Origin: Globisporangium splendens | Taxonomy: Eukaryota > Oomycota > Peronosporomycetes > Pythiales > Pythiaceae | Direction: 5' to 3' | Assembly: GCA_006386115.1 (NCBI GenBank) | Contig: VFIW01000041.1 | Coordinates: 1 to 64,000 of the forward strand | Length of the DNA: 64,000 nucleotides | Shown: in pieces, positions 54,866-64,000 of the stretch | Position numbering within the stretch: position 1 is the first letter of the stretch | Layout: every line of letters starts with the position of its first letter | Position numbers and translations under genes: made by a program | Notes under the pieces: generated by a model | What the model saw: the letters and a program-made list of their open reading frames with translations, nothing else | Database searches by the model: none | What the model was told of the DNA's origin: nothing

Positions 54866-55240
54866 TTATTAGGATGCCTTGTATATATCATAATACATAA
54901 AATTGGAATGGCAGAATAAAAGCACGCTTATCAATTAGCGCCAACACAGAATTATAGGTATCAATCAGTACAAAGCGTGCATCATGCAATGAAGAGGGAT
55001 GCAAACGACTTGGTTCACCGCAACGTACAACTTCATATTCAAGCAGCACCTCCTCCTCACCAATTTCGCCCTCTTCCCTCTCTCCACGCAGCGCGTTTTC
55101 GGGGCCGTCCACACGCGTCGCAGAGTTAAAATGCGAGGCGAATACGGCAGCGCGCACTCGTGTTGTGCATTGGTTCGAGTCATGCGACCTTTCGCTCTCA
55201 GCACATCTCAAGATCCTTTATAAAACTCACAAAACGAGCC
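54866..55240. other. Intergenic
   Basis: Upstream of the broken aspartic protease gene. TATAAAA occurs at 55219-55225, about 20 bp before its start codon. An unassigned acidic minus-strand frame (54888-55211, no ATG) is noted under the remnant at 54521-54865. Confidence 0.35.
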
Positions 55241-56720
55241 ATGCCCGACATGCGACTTGACCTCCGACATACGCTGTTGTCATTGCTACTGGCGGTCGTG
55301 TGCTGCGTGCTTCGAGGCAGCGAGGCGTTCGTGCGGATCCTCCTCGAGAGGCACTCTGTCGCAGAGGCAGCACCTCGTACAAGAGCTTATGAACGTGCTT
55401 CGAGGCACCACCAGGTGTCATCATGGCCACAGCTCAAGCATTACGAGTACGACGAGGCGTTCACCACTAACGCCATCAACATGGAGGCTCGAAGCGCACC
55501 ACGCAAAGGACAACCGTCGCACATTGCGCTGTGGAATCTCGACAACTGCCAGTACTACGGCTCCGTGAGCTTTGGAACGCCACCGCAGACGTTCCGCGTC
55601 TTTTTTGATACGGGTACCAAGTTCCCTCTGCTGTTTAACGACTTCAAAGGTTACTGCAAGCCAATTGATGCGAAACCTCAATATGCGCGTAGGCTCGAGC
55701 GATTCGTGGGTTCCTAGTCACTCGTGCACCACGTGCGGAGATCACACGACGTTCGACCACCTGGCATCCTCAACATTCAAGCAAACGTCCGAGGCATTCG
55801 AAGGCTTGTACGGCAGCGGCGAATCCTACGGCAAAGTTGGCATCGACGTGATCACACTCGGCAACTTTTCGGTGCCCGGCTACGCGTTTGCGGTGCTCTC
55901 GGAGGAAACGGGTGCCATCCCCGTAAGCTTGCTGACATAATGGTTAGATTGAGGAAGGTTCCGATCCTTACGAACTCGTATGTTTGTATATGTAGGACTT
56001 CTTGGTCGACGGTGTCATCGGCTTGGCGTTCGTGGGCATGCGCAAGATCGAGGGCATCCAACGGTCTTGGAGTCGCTGCTGACGATGGACCCGGACATGG
56101 ACGTTGTGTTTGCGTTCCACCTCACCAAAGACTCGGATCCGGCGCCGTCCGAGTTCCACATTGGCGGTATTGATCTGTCCGTACGTGGGGGCGATCCACG
56201 AGTGACATACTCTCCAGTCGTGACATTGCCAAGTGAGCGAATGCTTTTTGCCGGAAATGTGGTCGCCTCGACGCGGTCTTATTTGTAACCAGATCGTTGC
56301 TACCTCTGTGTTCTCTGTAGTTGATGACAAACTCACGTACTGGACTATCATTTTCAACGACTTCCACATAACCAGCAGCTCAGAGAAAACTCGTAGTCGT
56401 CAAGCTACTTTGAGACACTGGAAAAACTTCGGCATTGCCTCAAATCGATTATTGTCATCCACATTGCTTTGCGATCGTGGACTCGGGCACGTCGTTCACG
56501 TATGCACCGGCGCAGCGCTTCCACGTGATCATGAACCAGATAACAGACGGACTCAACTGCGGCTTGGAGAACCTCCAGTGTGAAGACCTTATCCAGTGTA
56601 AAGAGCAGTCAACGGTGCACATTGTGACGCAGCAACCAGAGCTCCAGTATCTAACGCATATCGGTAAAGGAGCTGAAGGTTCTATGACCCTGATTTGGGG
56701 CTGGACTGCAAATCGGACGG
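55241..56720 (+). pseudogene. Frameshifted aspartic protease gene
   Basis: Exons 55241-55613, 55693-55922 and 55996 onward splice cleanly: FFDTG|SSDSWVPSHSC (first active site), then flap LYGSGESYGKVG, then TGAIP|DFLVDGVIGLAFVGMRKIEG. A one-base shift near 56055 is then needed to continue as HPTVLESLLTMDPDM...FHIGGIDLS. A further intron (GTGAGC...TGTAG, ~56231-56320) gives LTYWTIIFNDFHI, and another shift near 56440 is needed to reach CHPHCFAIVDSGTSF (second active site). The C-terminal lobe degenerates after ~56720. The N-terminus has a signal peptide (~12-30) and a basic propeptide. Closest relative in the window is the intact gene at 41742-43521. Confidence 0.65.
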
Positions 56721-57112
56721 ATGAGTATGGGTGTGTGCGGCGCCGACGCCGCTGCTCAGTCCACTCTTCCCTTCAGTGCCTCGTTTCTGCGTTTCGAGTC
56801 CATTTTCGTCCACACATGCACCCTCAAGGGATGCGGCATCACTCTGTGCCGAAGCAAGGATGGAGCTCCTCGTTCACTACCGGACACACCACAAAGCGAG
56901 TGCTCTCTATGCTCGAAGCTCAAGGCCAAACGAGCTCGTCTCCGTTTGCATACATGGATGCAGTGACTCGAGGAGAGTCTCTCACCATGTACAGTACCTA
57001 GAAGAGTTTGCAGAGAAACGAGGCTGCTGCATTCGCAGTGCCATTGTGAAGCAGATGTACGATCCACGCAAAGCCCAGCGTTATTTAGGTCAGAGCCAGA
57101 GGCAAGACGATC
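56721..57112. other. Degenerate 3' region of the protease pseudogene / upstream of LRR gene
   Basis: Open frames continue but match no domain. A plus-strand frame (~56731-57186) contains FAEKRGCCIRSAIVKQ-type sequence of unknown origin. Not called as a gene. Confidence 0.3.
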
Positions 57113-58135
57113 ATGCGTCGTGTCATACTAGCGCTGGCAATGCTGCTCGTTGCCGAGGCTTCTGGGGTCGCCACCTCGCAAAATGAGACTGTAGCCGCGG
57201 TGCCGATTAATATGTCAGCCACAGTGAGAGATGGCTTCGGATTCTACATGCTGCAGTACAAGGGCACCGCGGACGTGAATGCAAATGAGTACATGCTGGA
57301 GATCGTCCATACTTCGAGAGACATGGAGAACACGACGACTGTCATGGAGTTCTCCGTGCCTTCCTCCGCCTGGACTCTCGACGCATGGGACCACGTGTTT
57401 TCGACTCTTGAACCCGCTTTCGCATCGCTGACTCCAGACTTGCGCCACTTGGAACTGAGCGTCAAGTTTGAGGATCCGGTGAACGAGACAGCGCTCAAGT
57501 TCGCGCTGCCAAAGCTGTGGAGCTACGGCACGACCTTCGTGTTCAGCAAGCGCTCGCTGGCTGGACGCAGTCAACTGAAAGAGCTGTAGGCATTATCTGT
57601 TATATCGTTTTCATCATCGCGGAAATGCTGACTTTGGATGCTATTTGTGCGTGTAGGGAGTTCGTCAACGTGAACGTGTCACTCGACGATGTCTCATGGT
57701 TTCCAAACCCAGCATCACTCAGTATATGGCACATAAGCTTGGATTCTATAGTAGCGCACTCTCTCACTACAGAGTTTTCCTCAAGAACGAACTGGACTCA
57801 TTCCCTATCTGTCTTCTCCACATCCAGCCGCCAATTGAGTCATTGTGAGTTCTCTGCTTGGTAATAGACAGTCTGGATGGCTCTGGGTTTACCTCTGAAC
57901 TCACTATGTGATCCTATTCAGCACACTGGAGGGCAACCGATTCAGCCTGCCCATTGTGCTCACGACTGAAGAATTTGAGCGGCTCCGAGTGATCCCTGAC
58001 TTTGTGAGCAGCGGGGATGAGTTCAATGGCTCGCTGTCGCCAGCGAATGACACATGCGAGCACCCGACTCCGTATCGAGGCATTCCCATTTGCATCGCAG
58101 GTGAGGTCGTTGATATCGTGATGCGAGCCTCATAA
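57113..58135 (+). CDS. Secreted LRR-like protein, possibly disrupted
   Basis: Exon 1 (57113-57585) starts with a signal peptide (RRVILALAMLLVAEASG) and contains N-glycosylation sites and LRR-like strands (DLRHLELSVKF). It ends GAGCT|GTAGGC and joins at 57657 (GTGTAG|GGAG) as LKEL-EFVNVNVSLDDVSWFP. Exon 2 needs a change of frame near 57715 to give FLKNELDSFP...IESF. Exon 3 (57922-58135) gives TLEGNRFSLPIVLTTEEFERL and ends in a Cys-containing cap (CEHPTPYRGIPICIAGEV). Splice phase and position match the receptor kinase at 11338-13895, so this is probably its ectodomain-type paralogue without transmembrane or kinase parts. The frame change may be an undetected intron or a frameshift. Confidence 0.45.
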
Positions 58136-58824
58136 TCATGGACATGAACCTATCATCTGCGGTATCTCGTGATTTGCTCAGACCTGACCATTCAAAGTCG
58201 ATACGACGTAGAAGATCCTGAATGACGAGACACTGGTGCGCGGTAGAAGCGCTGCGCCAGCGCGTTTGTCCGCTGGGCACGACGTCCTCGCAGTTGCTGG
58301 CTACCTAGTGGTGCTCAGTGCCATCCAGAGTCCGCAGGGCGGAGATGATCAATTCTGACCCACCACGCAAGCACAGGACGCATAATCTGCTTGGTTTATG
58401 GTAGAGGACTGCATATTGGCTGCCAGAAAAGATCGCCAGTGATTTGTTTACGAGAGTGCCATCGACACTTCAGCTCCATGTTGGAGTTGTGGCACGGCAA
58501 GCAGGCTTCGCTGTTGTGTATCATTTACCTCTTAAAATAGAGTAAATATTGCCAGAAATATACCTAAAACCTCTTTAGAACAACAAAATGTGTCTGTAAT
58601 TGATGTTGCCCTTTTTGTTTCATGCGACCGAGTGGACATCATGCCGCCCGATCTTTTCATTGCGTTGGACTCGACGACTCGCGGCATTTCAGAAAATGCA
58701 CGAAGCACAAAATGAGATCGCAGCTGCTCATGCAATTAGCTTCATGCTCGTGGACCATCACACTAAACGCAATCAAACGCCATCTTGCCATTACGATTAA
58801 GATACGCCACATCCACACACCCAT
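58136..58824. other. Intergenic, nothing recognised
   Basis: A/T-richer spacer between the LRR-like gene and the PH-domain gene. No kinase or transmembrane sequence was found that would extend the LRR gene. Confidence 0.4.
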
Positions 58825-59484
58825 TCATGTCCTCTCTAGTGCTGCCACGCTGTCGCTGCTGCTCCGCCAGGTCGCCCTGATCCTAGTCTTCAGGTGGCTC
58901 AATGCGTCTTTGCAAACTGCTTTCACGATCTCGCGCTTCCTCGTGGGACTGTCGTTCCGATAATTTCTTCGAGACAGCATGCCGCCGCTGCTGCTGCCAA
59001 AGAGCGAGAGTCTCGAGAGCGCGACTTGGTCGTTCGAACTGGGAGGTGCCGCCAGCTGAGCCGCATTGCGCAAGCACGTCTCCCAGAGCTGGTAGTTCCC
59101 GTGGTTCATGAGCCACATGCGCGTGAGCACGCGCTCGCCGTCGCTGGCATCCACGAGCTTGACGCGGCGGCGGCTCGTGTGCACCTCCACGTTCCACATC
59201 GTCTTGCGCAGCACGAGCGTCTGCGCGGCCATTTCTTCGCACTCGTACAGACAGAGCCAGCACTCGTCCACGACGGCGAACACCTTCGTCCAGCATTGCG
59301 CCTCACTGTCGCGCTGCCAGTAGACCCACTCGCCAAAGCACACGGGTTCGAACGTGCTGCCGTTGCTGCTGCTCGCGGTGCGTGCTGTCACGCGCGAGCT
59401 GCCGGAGCGGCGCCATGGCTTTGCAGGAATACCCTCGACTGGTGGGCGACGCATGGCGGCAAAAACGATTGTGAGGCGAGCCAT
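58825..59484 (-). CDS. PH-domain protein
   Basis: 219 residues, single exon. Residues ~48-140 match a pleckstrin-homology fold: GEWVYWQRDSEAQCWTKVFA (beta1-2), VVDECWLCLYECEE (beta3-4), several strands, and a C-terminal amphipathic helix with the invariant Trp (NYQLWETCLRNA). N- and C-terminal tails are basic and Ser-rich. PH domains usually bind phosphoinositides or proteins at membranes. No second domain is visible, so the partner and role are unknown. Confidence 0.75.
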   Translation of the reverse strand: MARLTIVFAAMRRPPVEGIPAKPWRRSGSSRVTARTASSSNGSTFEPVCFGEWVYWQRDSEAQCWTKVFAVVDECWLCLYECEEMAAQTLVLRKTMWNVEVHTSRRRVKLVDASDGERVLTRMWLMNHGNYQLWETCLRNAAQLAAPPSSNDQVALSRLSLFGSSSGGMLSRRNYRNDSPTRKREIVKAVCKDALSHLKTRIRATWRSSSDSVAALERT

Positions 59485-61318
59485 CTATGTGCAATGCCGC
59501 GTTAGACACCATGCAGCGGTTGGGATTGTTGACGCCAAGCGCATCCCCCGTGCGTTGTTGGGTCGGGGGCTTGTCGCAGTCGCTGATATTTCTCCTTTAA
59601 GCTCAGCGATAAAAATCCAACCGCCGTGTCGTCTGCGAAATGGGTACAGTCGGTCGGCGTGTCCACTGTGCCGTCGTTGACGCCATTGGTCGGAAGATGA
59701 TTCGCTGGGAAGCCTTTTGGACTAACTGTGATGACGGTGGGGATGAGAGTCGCACTCTGGCGACTGCCTGCTGCCCAGTGGCGCCATCGCGGTTGTTCCC
59801 CTCGTCCTCGTTTGCTCCCGATCCTGAGCGATCTGCTGAGGTGGTGCGCATTCAAGCATTCAAGGAGTTTCACAAAGGATGTCAAGTCCGACTCGAAGTC
59901 ACGTCGGACTCTCCGTCGTCGCCTCACATTTGACACCACTTTGCATCTTGCACACGCGAAGTCACAGAGAGAGCCTTTGGCAGGATGACATTGAGTCATT
60001 TACGCTTGCGGATATGGGATGATCAAGAGAATTCCTTTTGCTTCGATTAACAGCTCTCAAGCGCATTGAAGGATGCAATCTGAGCTGCTTGTCGGCATCT
60101 AACATCCATATTGACAGCCACACATCTTTCCCGCATTGGTGTTTACTCCGCTTTGATCACATTGATTCGACGCGAGAAAGAAGGAGCTCTTTTCTCTTTT
60201 CTCTTTATAGAAAGAAGCATTTTATATCGCCATCATGCACACGTATATCGATTGTTGCTAACTTTCGCTTCATAATCGAAGCGACTTGCTCACTTTAGGA
60301 TGACGCTCCTGACTGAGAACCATTCCGTGTCCAGTTTCCCCCCCCCCATCACCTTCAGTAAAAGTGAACACCAGCCACTTGGTTTCTCGGAATTTGACGA
60401 TGATCATCAGTCACTAACGTGTAGTTTGCCTCACATCCTTCTCAGGACACAACTTCGTAGGATATGATGGCCAACATTGAGATTTAGAAAAGGGTCACTT
60501 AAACAAGTACGCATAACTCTTTGTGTATTGGATATCGCAAAGGAGTCAGCTGTGTAGACGCTCTGGGATTTGTGTTCGACTGCGGCCGTTGGCCAGCGAA
60601 CCCGCCACCAGTATTGTCGATCTCAAAAAGATCGCGTGGCTATTCAAGTACCGGTTGCTTGCTTTTTCACAACTCTTCAATATGTTGCACAAGGTTGGTG
60701 ACAACTCTCTACGCACCAAACGTGCCAGAGCGTGCACGAATCGGTTTAGTTCCCGAACTCTTTCGCATCCAATTTGCAACTCGTCGTTGACAGTCACACG
60801 CTCCTTGAATTCTTGGTGCGCTTGAGATCGTCTCTGTCAAATCATTTTTGCGATTTGTAAGCAGGGAGCGTGGTCGACAACACTCCCCTCCCCTCTCGCG
60901 ATCTAGAAGTTGGGCAAGTCTTGAACTGGGTTGGGCTTCGCTTGTCGAGAAAATTGCTACGCATCTTCACTCACTTGACTTCGCACAATGCTTTTCTCAC
61001 TGCTAGCGGATGGTAGCCCACTTGGCACACACTTGCTCCTTTTTCTCCTGCTTGATGTCGTCCGAAGCGGCTGACCAGACCGCCGTTCCTGTCGTAAAAT
61101 TCTCTTTTGTAAACCTTCGCGCCAACGCCGCCTTCTCCTACAAATATGATTTCCACAATGCACCATCGTGACCCAAACTGAAGTTTTACTTCAAGGAAAC
61201 GCTGACGTGCAGTGCCACATTTGGTTGCTTGGAACTCAAGCAGCTTAGCCAGAGCATACTTTGCCCATGTTGGCATCGATATCCGCTCTCCATCATACGT
61301 ACGCCTCGGTCCGGCGCT
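59485..61318. other. Long intergenic region
   Basis: About 1.8 kb. A C10 homopolymer lies at ~60338-60347. The frame 60971-61276 (-, 101 residues, MPTWAKYALAKLLEFQ...) lies just downstream of the LicD-like gene and has ordinary composition but no recognised family. Frames at 59502-59999 (-) and 59640-59933 (+) overlap and neither is supported. Confidence 0.35.
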
Positions 61319-62377
61319 TCACCACCACCACAAATACGACTCGGGAACCACGTAGTTTTCTCCGTACTCTGCGCGCAGGAACCCGATCGGGTCCGCGAGC
61401 GTGTCAAACATATAACCCAGCAACTCCACCTTTGAGTACGGCTGCACCTGCGCATCCGTGAGTTTGCGACTGTTCTTGATCTGCTCGATGTCCCATTTCA
61501 AGGTGAACATGTGCTTGCGCATCTTGTACAGGTCCACGTACGGCACAGTGTACTCGGTACCGAGTGATTTGCGAGGGTTATACAGCTGCGACGCCAGGGG
61601 ATGGATGGGCGAGACGCACACGCGCGGGATGCCATAGTGGAACATGTGGAGCCCTTTCCGCCAGAGCGCGTCCTTGAGGTCGTCGAGCTGGAAATTGCCC
61701 GTGAGCTGGTACCCGATGTCGGCGTCCTCCGTGAACGGGATCACAGATCCATTGCGCACGGCGCCGAGCAGTGTCCCGTACAGCAGCGCGGGCTTGCCGT
61801 CCAAGACTCGTAGCTCTTCGTAAACGTCGACGAGGATCAAGTGCAGCACGCTCGCATAGCAGTACAACTGGTTGTGTGGCAGCGGGTCCAGGAGCTGCTC
61901 GCGGCTCGCATTGACGCAGAACGGCTCGTCGCGGCGCGCGGAGATGGGCAGGCAGTACGCCCACTGCTCTCGCTTGGCCAGGAACTCTTCGCAGAGAAAC
62001 GCGTGGTCGCCAGTGAACACCGGTGGCGTTGGCGGCGGGTTCAACCCCTGTAGTTTGGTGTAGAACTGCCGCGTCGCCTCAGGAACCTGGTCGGCGTGGA
62101 AGTGGATCGCACTGGCGTCCAGCGTCTCGGGCGAGCACGTGGTCGCGAGGTTAGCGAGCTCGGAGGACGAGGAAAGGGAGGCATTCAGGCGCTTGGGCGG
62201 CGGGTTCTTGCTGCTGCGGCCGGAGCGGAAGTTGCGCCGCAGCAGCTGCTTCACACTCAGCGACGACGTGGTGGCGACGATGGACACGCCCGTGAGCACG
62301 CACAGCGCGACGAACAGCAGCAGCAGCGAGCGCAGGAACCACGCGCCACTAGGACGCGCAGCATTCGAGACACTCAT
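61319..62377 (-). CDS. LicD/fukutin-like type II membrane transferase
   Basis: 352 residues. A signal-anchor helix is at ~12-36 after a short N-terminus (type II, Golgi-like), followed by a stem and a LicD-type nucleotidyltransferase fold: LLYGTLLGAVRNGSVIPFTEDADIGY (GTLLGAVR 201-208, acidic EDAD 217-220). GTLLGxxR and DxD-type motifs are the hallmark of LicD (phosphocholine transfer), fukutin/FKRP (ribitol-phosphate) and fungal Mnn4-type (mannosyl-phosphate) enzymes. It probably adds a phospho-substituent to glycans. The donor cannot be told. The start is the Met before the signal anchor rather than an upstream in-frame Met at 62470. Confidence 0.75.
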   Translation of the reverse strand: MSVSNAARPSGAWFLRSLLLLFVALCVLTGVSIVATTSSLSVKQLLRRNFRSGRSSKNPPPKRLNASLSSSSELANLATTCSPETLDASAIHFHADQVPEATRQFYTKLQGLNPPPTPPVFTGDHAFLCEEFLAKREQWAYCLPISARRDEPFCVNASREQLLDPLPHNQLYCYASVLHLILVDVYEELRVLDGKPALLYGTLLGAVRNGSVIPFTEDADIGYQLTGNFQLDDLKDALWRKGLHMFHYGIPRVCVSPIHPLASQLYNPRKSLGTEYTVPYVDLYKMRKHMFTLKWDIEQIKNSRKLTDAQVQPYSKVELLGYMFDTLADPIGFLRAEYGENYVVPESYLWWW

Positions 62378-62577
62378 TTTGGAAATTTGGCTGTGGATGT
62401 TTGAGGAGGACGTAAACTGTACAAATTCCAAAGCACGATGCCACACAACCAAACAGAGAAAATAGAACATCGGGTTTTCAAACGAATGTGCATCATCAAA
62501 AATATGTACTCCGATGTAGATCTTATTAGTGATAACCTTTTATCCTACGAGTCACACAGAGGTTCTTCTTGACCCGA

Positions 62578-63753
62578 TCACTTCCGCAGCGCAAACCCGA
62601 CTCGGCGGCTGCCAGCCGTGCCGTCGCCGTAGTTGAACACGGCGTAATACTTTTCGACAAAGACCTGGCCGAGCCACCAAGTGCTTCCCGTGAACGGCGT
62701 GCTGTTGATCGCCCATCGGCAGTTGCTCGATCCGTCTGCAGGCTGCAGCGTGTACTCGTCCTTCGTGAACGTAAAGTGCGTACCGCTGATCACGATCACG
62801 ATGGTAGGGCCAGGAGCGTCGCAGCTGATCTCGTAGAGCCTGTCCGCACGAGTCGCGCCAACGAGGCTCGCGAGAGCAGCGACCTCGTCGCTAGGCATGT
62901 AGATATGCGGCATCATTGGCTCAATCATCGCGCGGCGATGCTTTGTCATACGCTTCCCAGCGACGAGGACGTCGTCCAGTTTGATGGTCCACGAGTTGAT
63001 GTGGATCACGCTGGCGTACGTGATCGGACCCGAGTAGTGGTCCTTGTTGGCGCCGCCAAACATGATCTCGCTTCCTCCACTGTCTTTCGCCAAGTTGAAC
63101 GCGAACACGGGCTCGTCGAGCACGCCACTGTCGACGAGCGCATGGAACGGCAGCTTGATCCCAGTTGTGGCATCGAACCCGAGTCCAAAGATCCCGTCGT
63201 ACTTTTCAATTGGGTATGACGGGAAGTTGTTGAATTCCGTGACCTCAATGAACGGCTGGTTCGTGAGCTCAAACCCACCGATGCGCATGACGTCCTGGGA
63301 CACGTACCCGCGAAGGAAGAAGGGCATGTCGAACTTCGTGCCGTTCGCTGTGTACGTACTGGATGCGGTGTGGTTGTAGTAGTGGTGCGTGGACGACGCT
63401 TGGAAGTCCGGGACAAGCACGGTTGGGTACACCAGAATAAACTCCATTGTCAGTGTCTGTGCTGGCGTCCCTATCGAGATGTCGCCGACGTAGATTGAAT
63501 AATTCCCCGATATCTCGTAGCGAAGAGGGATAGCCGTTCGGCCGTTCGCTTCTGCTACAGCATTGCCGCTAGCAGCTGCGGCAACGGCGGCGCGCAGGAA
63601 GAATGGCGTCTCATCCGCGGGGAGATTTTCCTGATCGAACACGCTTTCGTGGCGGCTCAGGAACCATGGCGACGTCGGCGACGCGAGCGACTGGTGCACG
63701 ACAACCGCTGCGAGCGACAGCAGCAGCGAGAGCAAGAACGACGGCGCGCGCAT
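62578..63753 (-). CDS. Secreted aspartic-protease homologue lacking both catalytic Asp (pseudoenzyme)
   Basis: 391 residues, single exon. Signal peptide at ~1-24, Ala-rich propeptide-like stretch, then a full-length pepsin-like fold: GNYSIYVGDISIGTPAQTL, GIFGLGFDATTG, INSWTIKLDDVLV, and a C-terminal STWWLGQVFVEKYYAVFN...RRVGF. At the first active site the DTG is replaced by ILV (106-108, in FILVYPTVLVP). At the second, DTG is replaced by EPM (278-280, in AMIEPMMPHIYMP). The frame is intact over its whole length, so it looks maintained as a non-catalytic protein. Decoy, inhibitor-binding or peptide-binding roles are speculation. Confidence 0.85.
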   Translation of the reverse strand: MRAPSFLLSLLLSLAAVVVHQSLASPTSPWFLSRHESVFDQENLPADETPFFLRAAVAAAASGNAVAEANGRTAIPLRYEISGNYSIYVGDISIGTPAQTLTMEFILVYPTVLVPDFQASSTHHYYNHTASSTYTANGTKFDMPFFLRGYVSQDVMRIGGFELTNQPFIEVTEFNNFPSYPIEKYDGIFGLGFDATTGIKLPFHALVDSGVLDEPVFAFNLAKDSGGSEIMFGGANKDHYSGPITYASVIHINSWTIKLDDVLVAGKRMTKHRRAMIEPMMPHIYMPSDEVAALASLVGATRADRLYEISCDAPGPTIVIVISGTHFTFTKDEYTLQPADGSSNCRWAINSTPFTGSTWWLGQVFVEKYYAVFNYGDGTAGSRRVGFALRK

Positions 63754-63784
63754 TGGAAAGCAAGAAGGTGTGCGCGTCTGCGGA

Positions 63785-63815
63785 AAACAACAAATGGGGT
63801 TGCAAGCGAATGAGC
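63785..63815 (-). promoter_or_regulatory. Oomycete INR/FPR elements upstream of the pseudo-protease
   Basis: Minus-strand GCTCATTCG (initiator-like) followed about 8 bp later by CCCATTTGTTG (FPR-like CAWTTTNYY), 30-62 bp upstream of the start codon. Confidence 0.5.
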
Positions 63816-64000
63816 GGAGGGCACGAGGAGGTCGATAAAGCAACTGCCATCACTCCTTCACATGCTTCAAGCGGGAATGCATGTCCGCCGAATTGTATCC
63901 AACCATAAAAGGTCCAATTCATACACAGTGGGTGCCGAAACTACTGAGGACCTTTCGAAAAAGTGCAAGAGGAGTTGCCCAGGCAATGGAGTCTCTCGCC

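Noticed and set aside
59502..59999. 165-residue minus-strand ORF and overlapping plus ORF 59640-59933
   Set aside because: The two frames overlap, neither has motif support, and neither could be preferred.

Overview
This is a eukaryotic nuclear window that reads as an oomycete (stramenopile) genome. The evidence is: a front-end delta-6-type fatty acid desaturase of peronosporalean/Pythium type; a leucine-rich-repeat receptor kinase of the TKL class with one short intron per repeat; GT..AG introns of about 50-110 bp with GTACGT/GTAAGT donors; several oomycete-type initiator/FPR core promoters 35-75 bp upstream of start codons; and GC3-rich coding sequence. The species cannot be fixed from the sequence. 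A Pythium-like or Phytophthora-like lineage is my inference.

Layout. Positions 1-10979 are a repeat block. A ~660-bp T/C/A-rich repeat (about four copies, one divergent) and a ~1.2-kb segment built of ~128-bp monomers form a 2,350-bp tandem duplication. They are followed by two tandem ~3.04/3.06-kb units. Each unit carries a truncated zinc-finger/tyrosine-recombinase-like (Crypton-like) ORF on the minus strand, flanked by the same monomer-rich tail. All four tails end at the same motif (GTTTAGGGACC).

Positions 10980-64000 are gene-bearing. In order: LRR-TKL receptor kinase (+); truncated aspartic-protease remnant (-); two small secreted-protein candidates; ATG4 autophagy protease (-); a secreted RxLR-like, mucin-like Thr/Pro-rich protein (+); delta-6 desaturase (+); a ubiquitin-like/SF3A2 splicing-factor fusion (-); an ILRUN-like protein (-); glycine amidinotransferase (+); a ~2,070-residue EP400/Eaf1-like chromatin scaffold with a decayed SNF2 ATPase (+); a membrane-anchored RanBP2-zinc-finger HECT E3 ligase (-); a membrane-anchored aspartic protease (-); Arp3 (-); mitochondrial threonine dehydrogenase (-); a frame-disrupted armadillo/TPR/RPAP3-C gene (+); a double telobox-Myb protein (-); a small membrane protein (+); a broken aspartic-protease gene (+); a secreted LRR-like gene (+, possibly disrupted); a PH-domain protein (-); a LicD-like Golgi-type transferase (-); and a secreted aspartic-protease homologue lacking both catalytic aspartates (-).

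The conserved housekeeping genes (splicing, actin nucleation, chromatin, autophagy, amino-acid metabolism) are interspersed with faster-evolving secreted or surface families (aspartic proteases, LRR proteins, RxLR-like protein). Several members of those families are truncated, frameshifted or catalytically dead, which points to local birth-and-death evolution. Exon structures were derived by hand from reading-frame continuity and splice motifs. Functions are from recognisable domain motifs, and no database search was possible.
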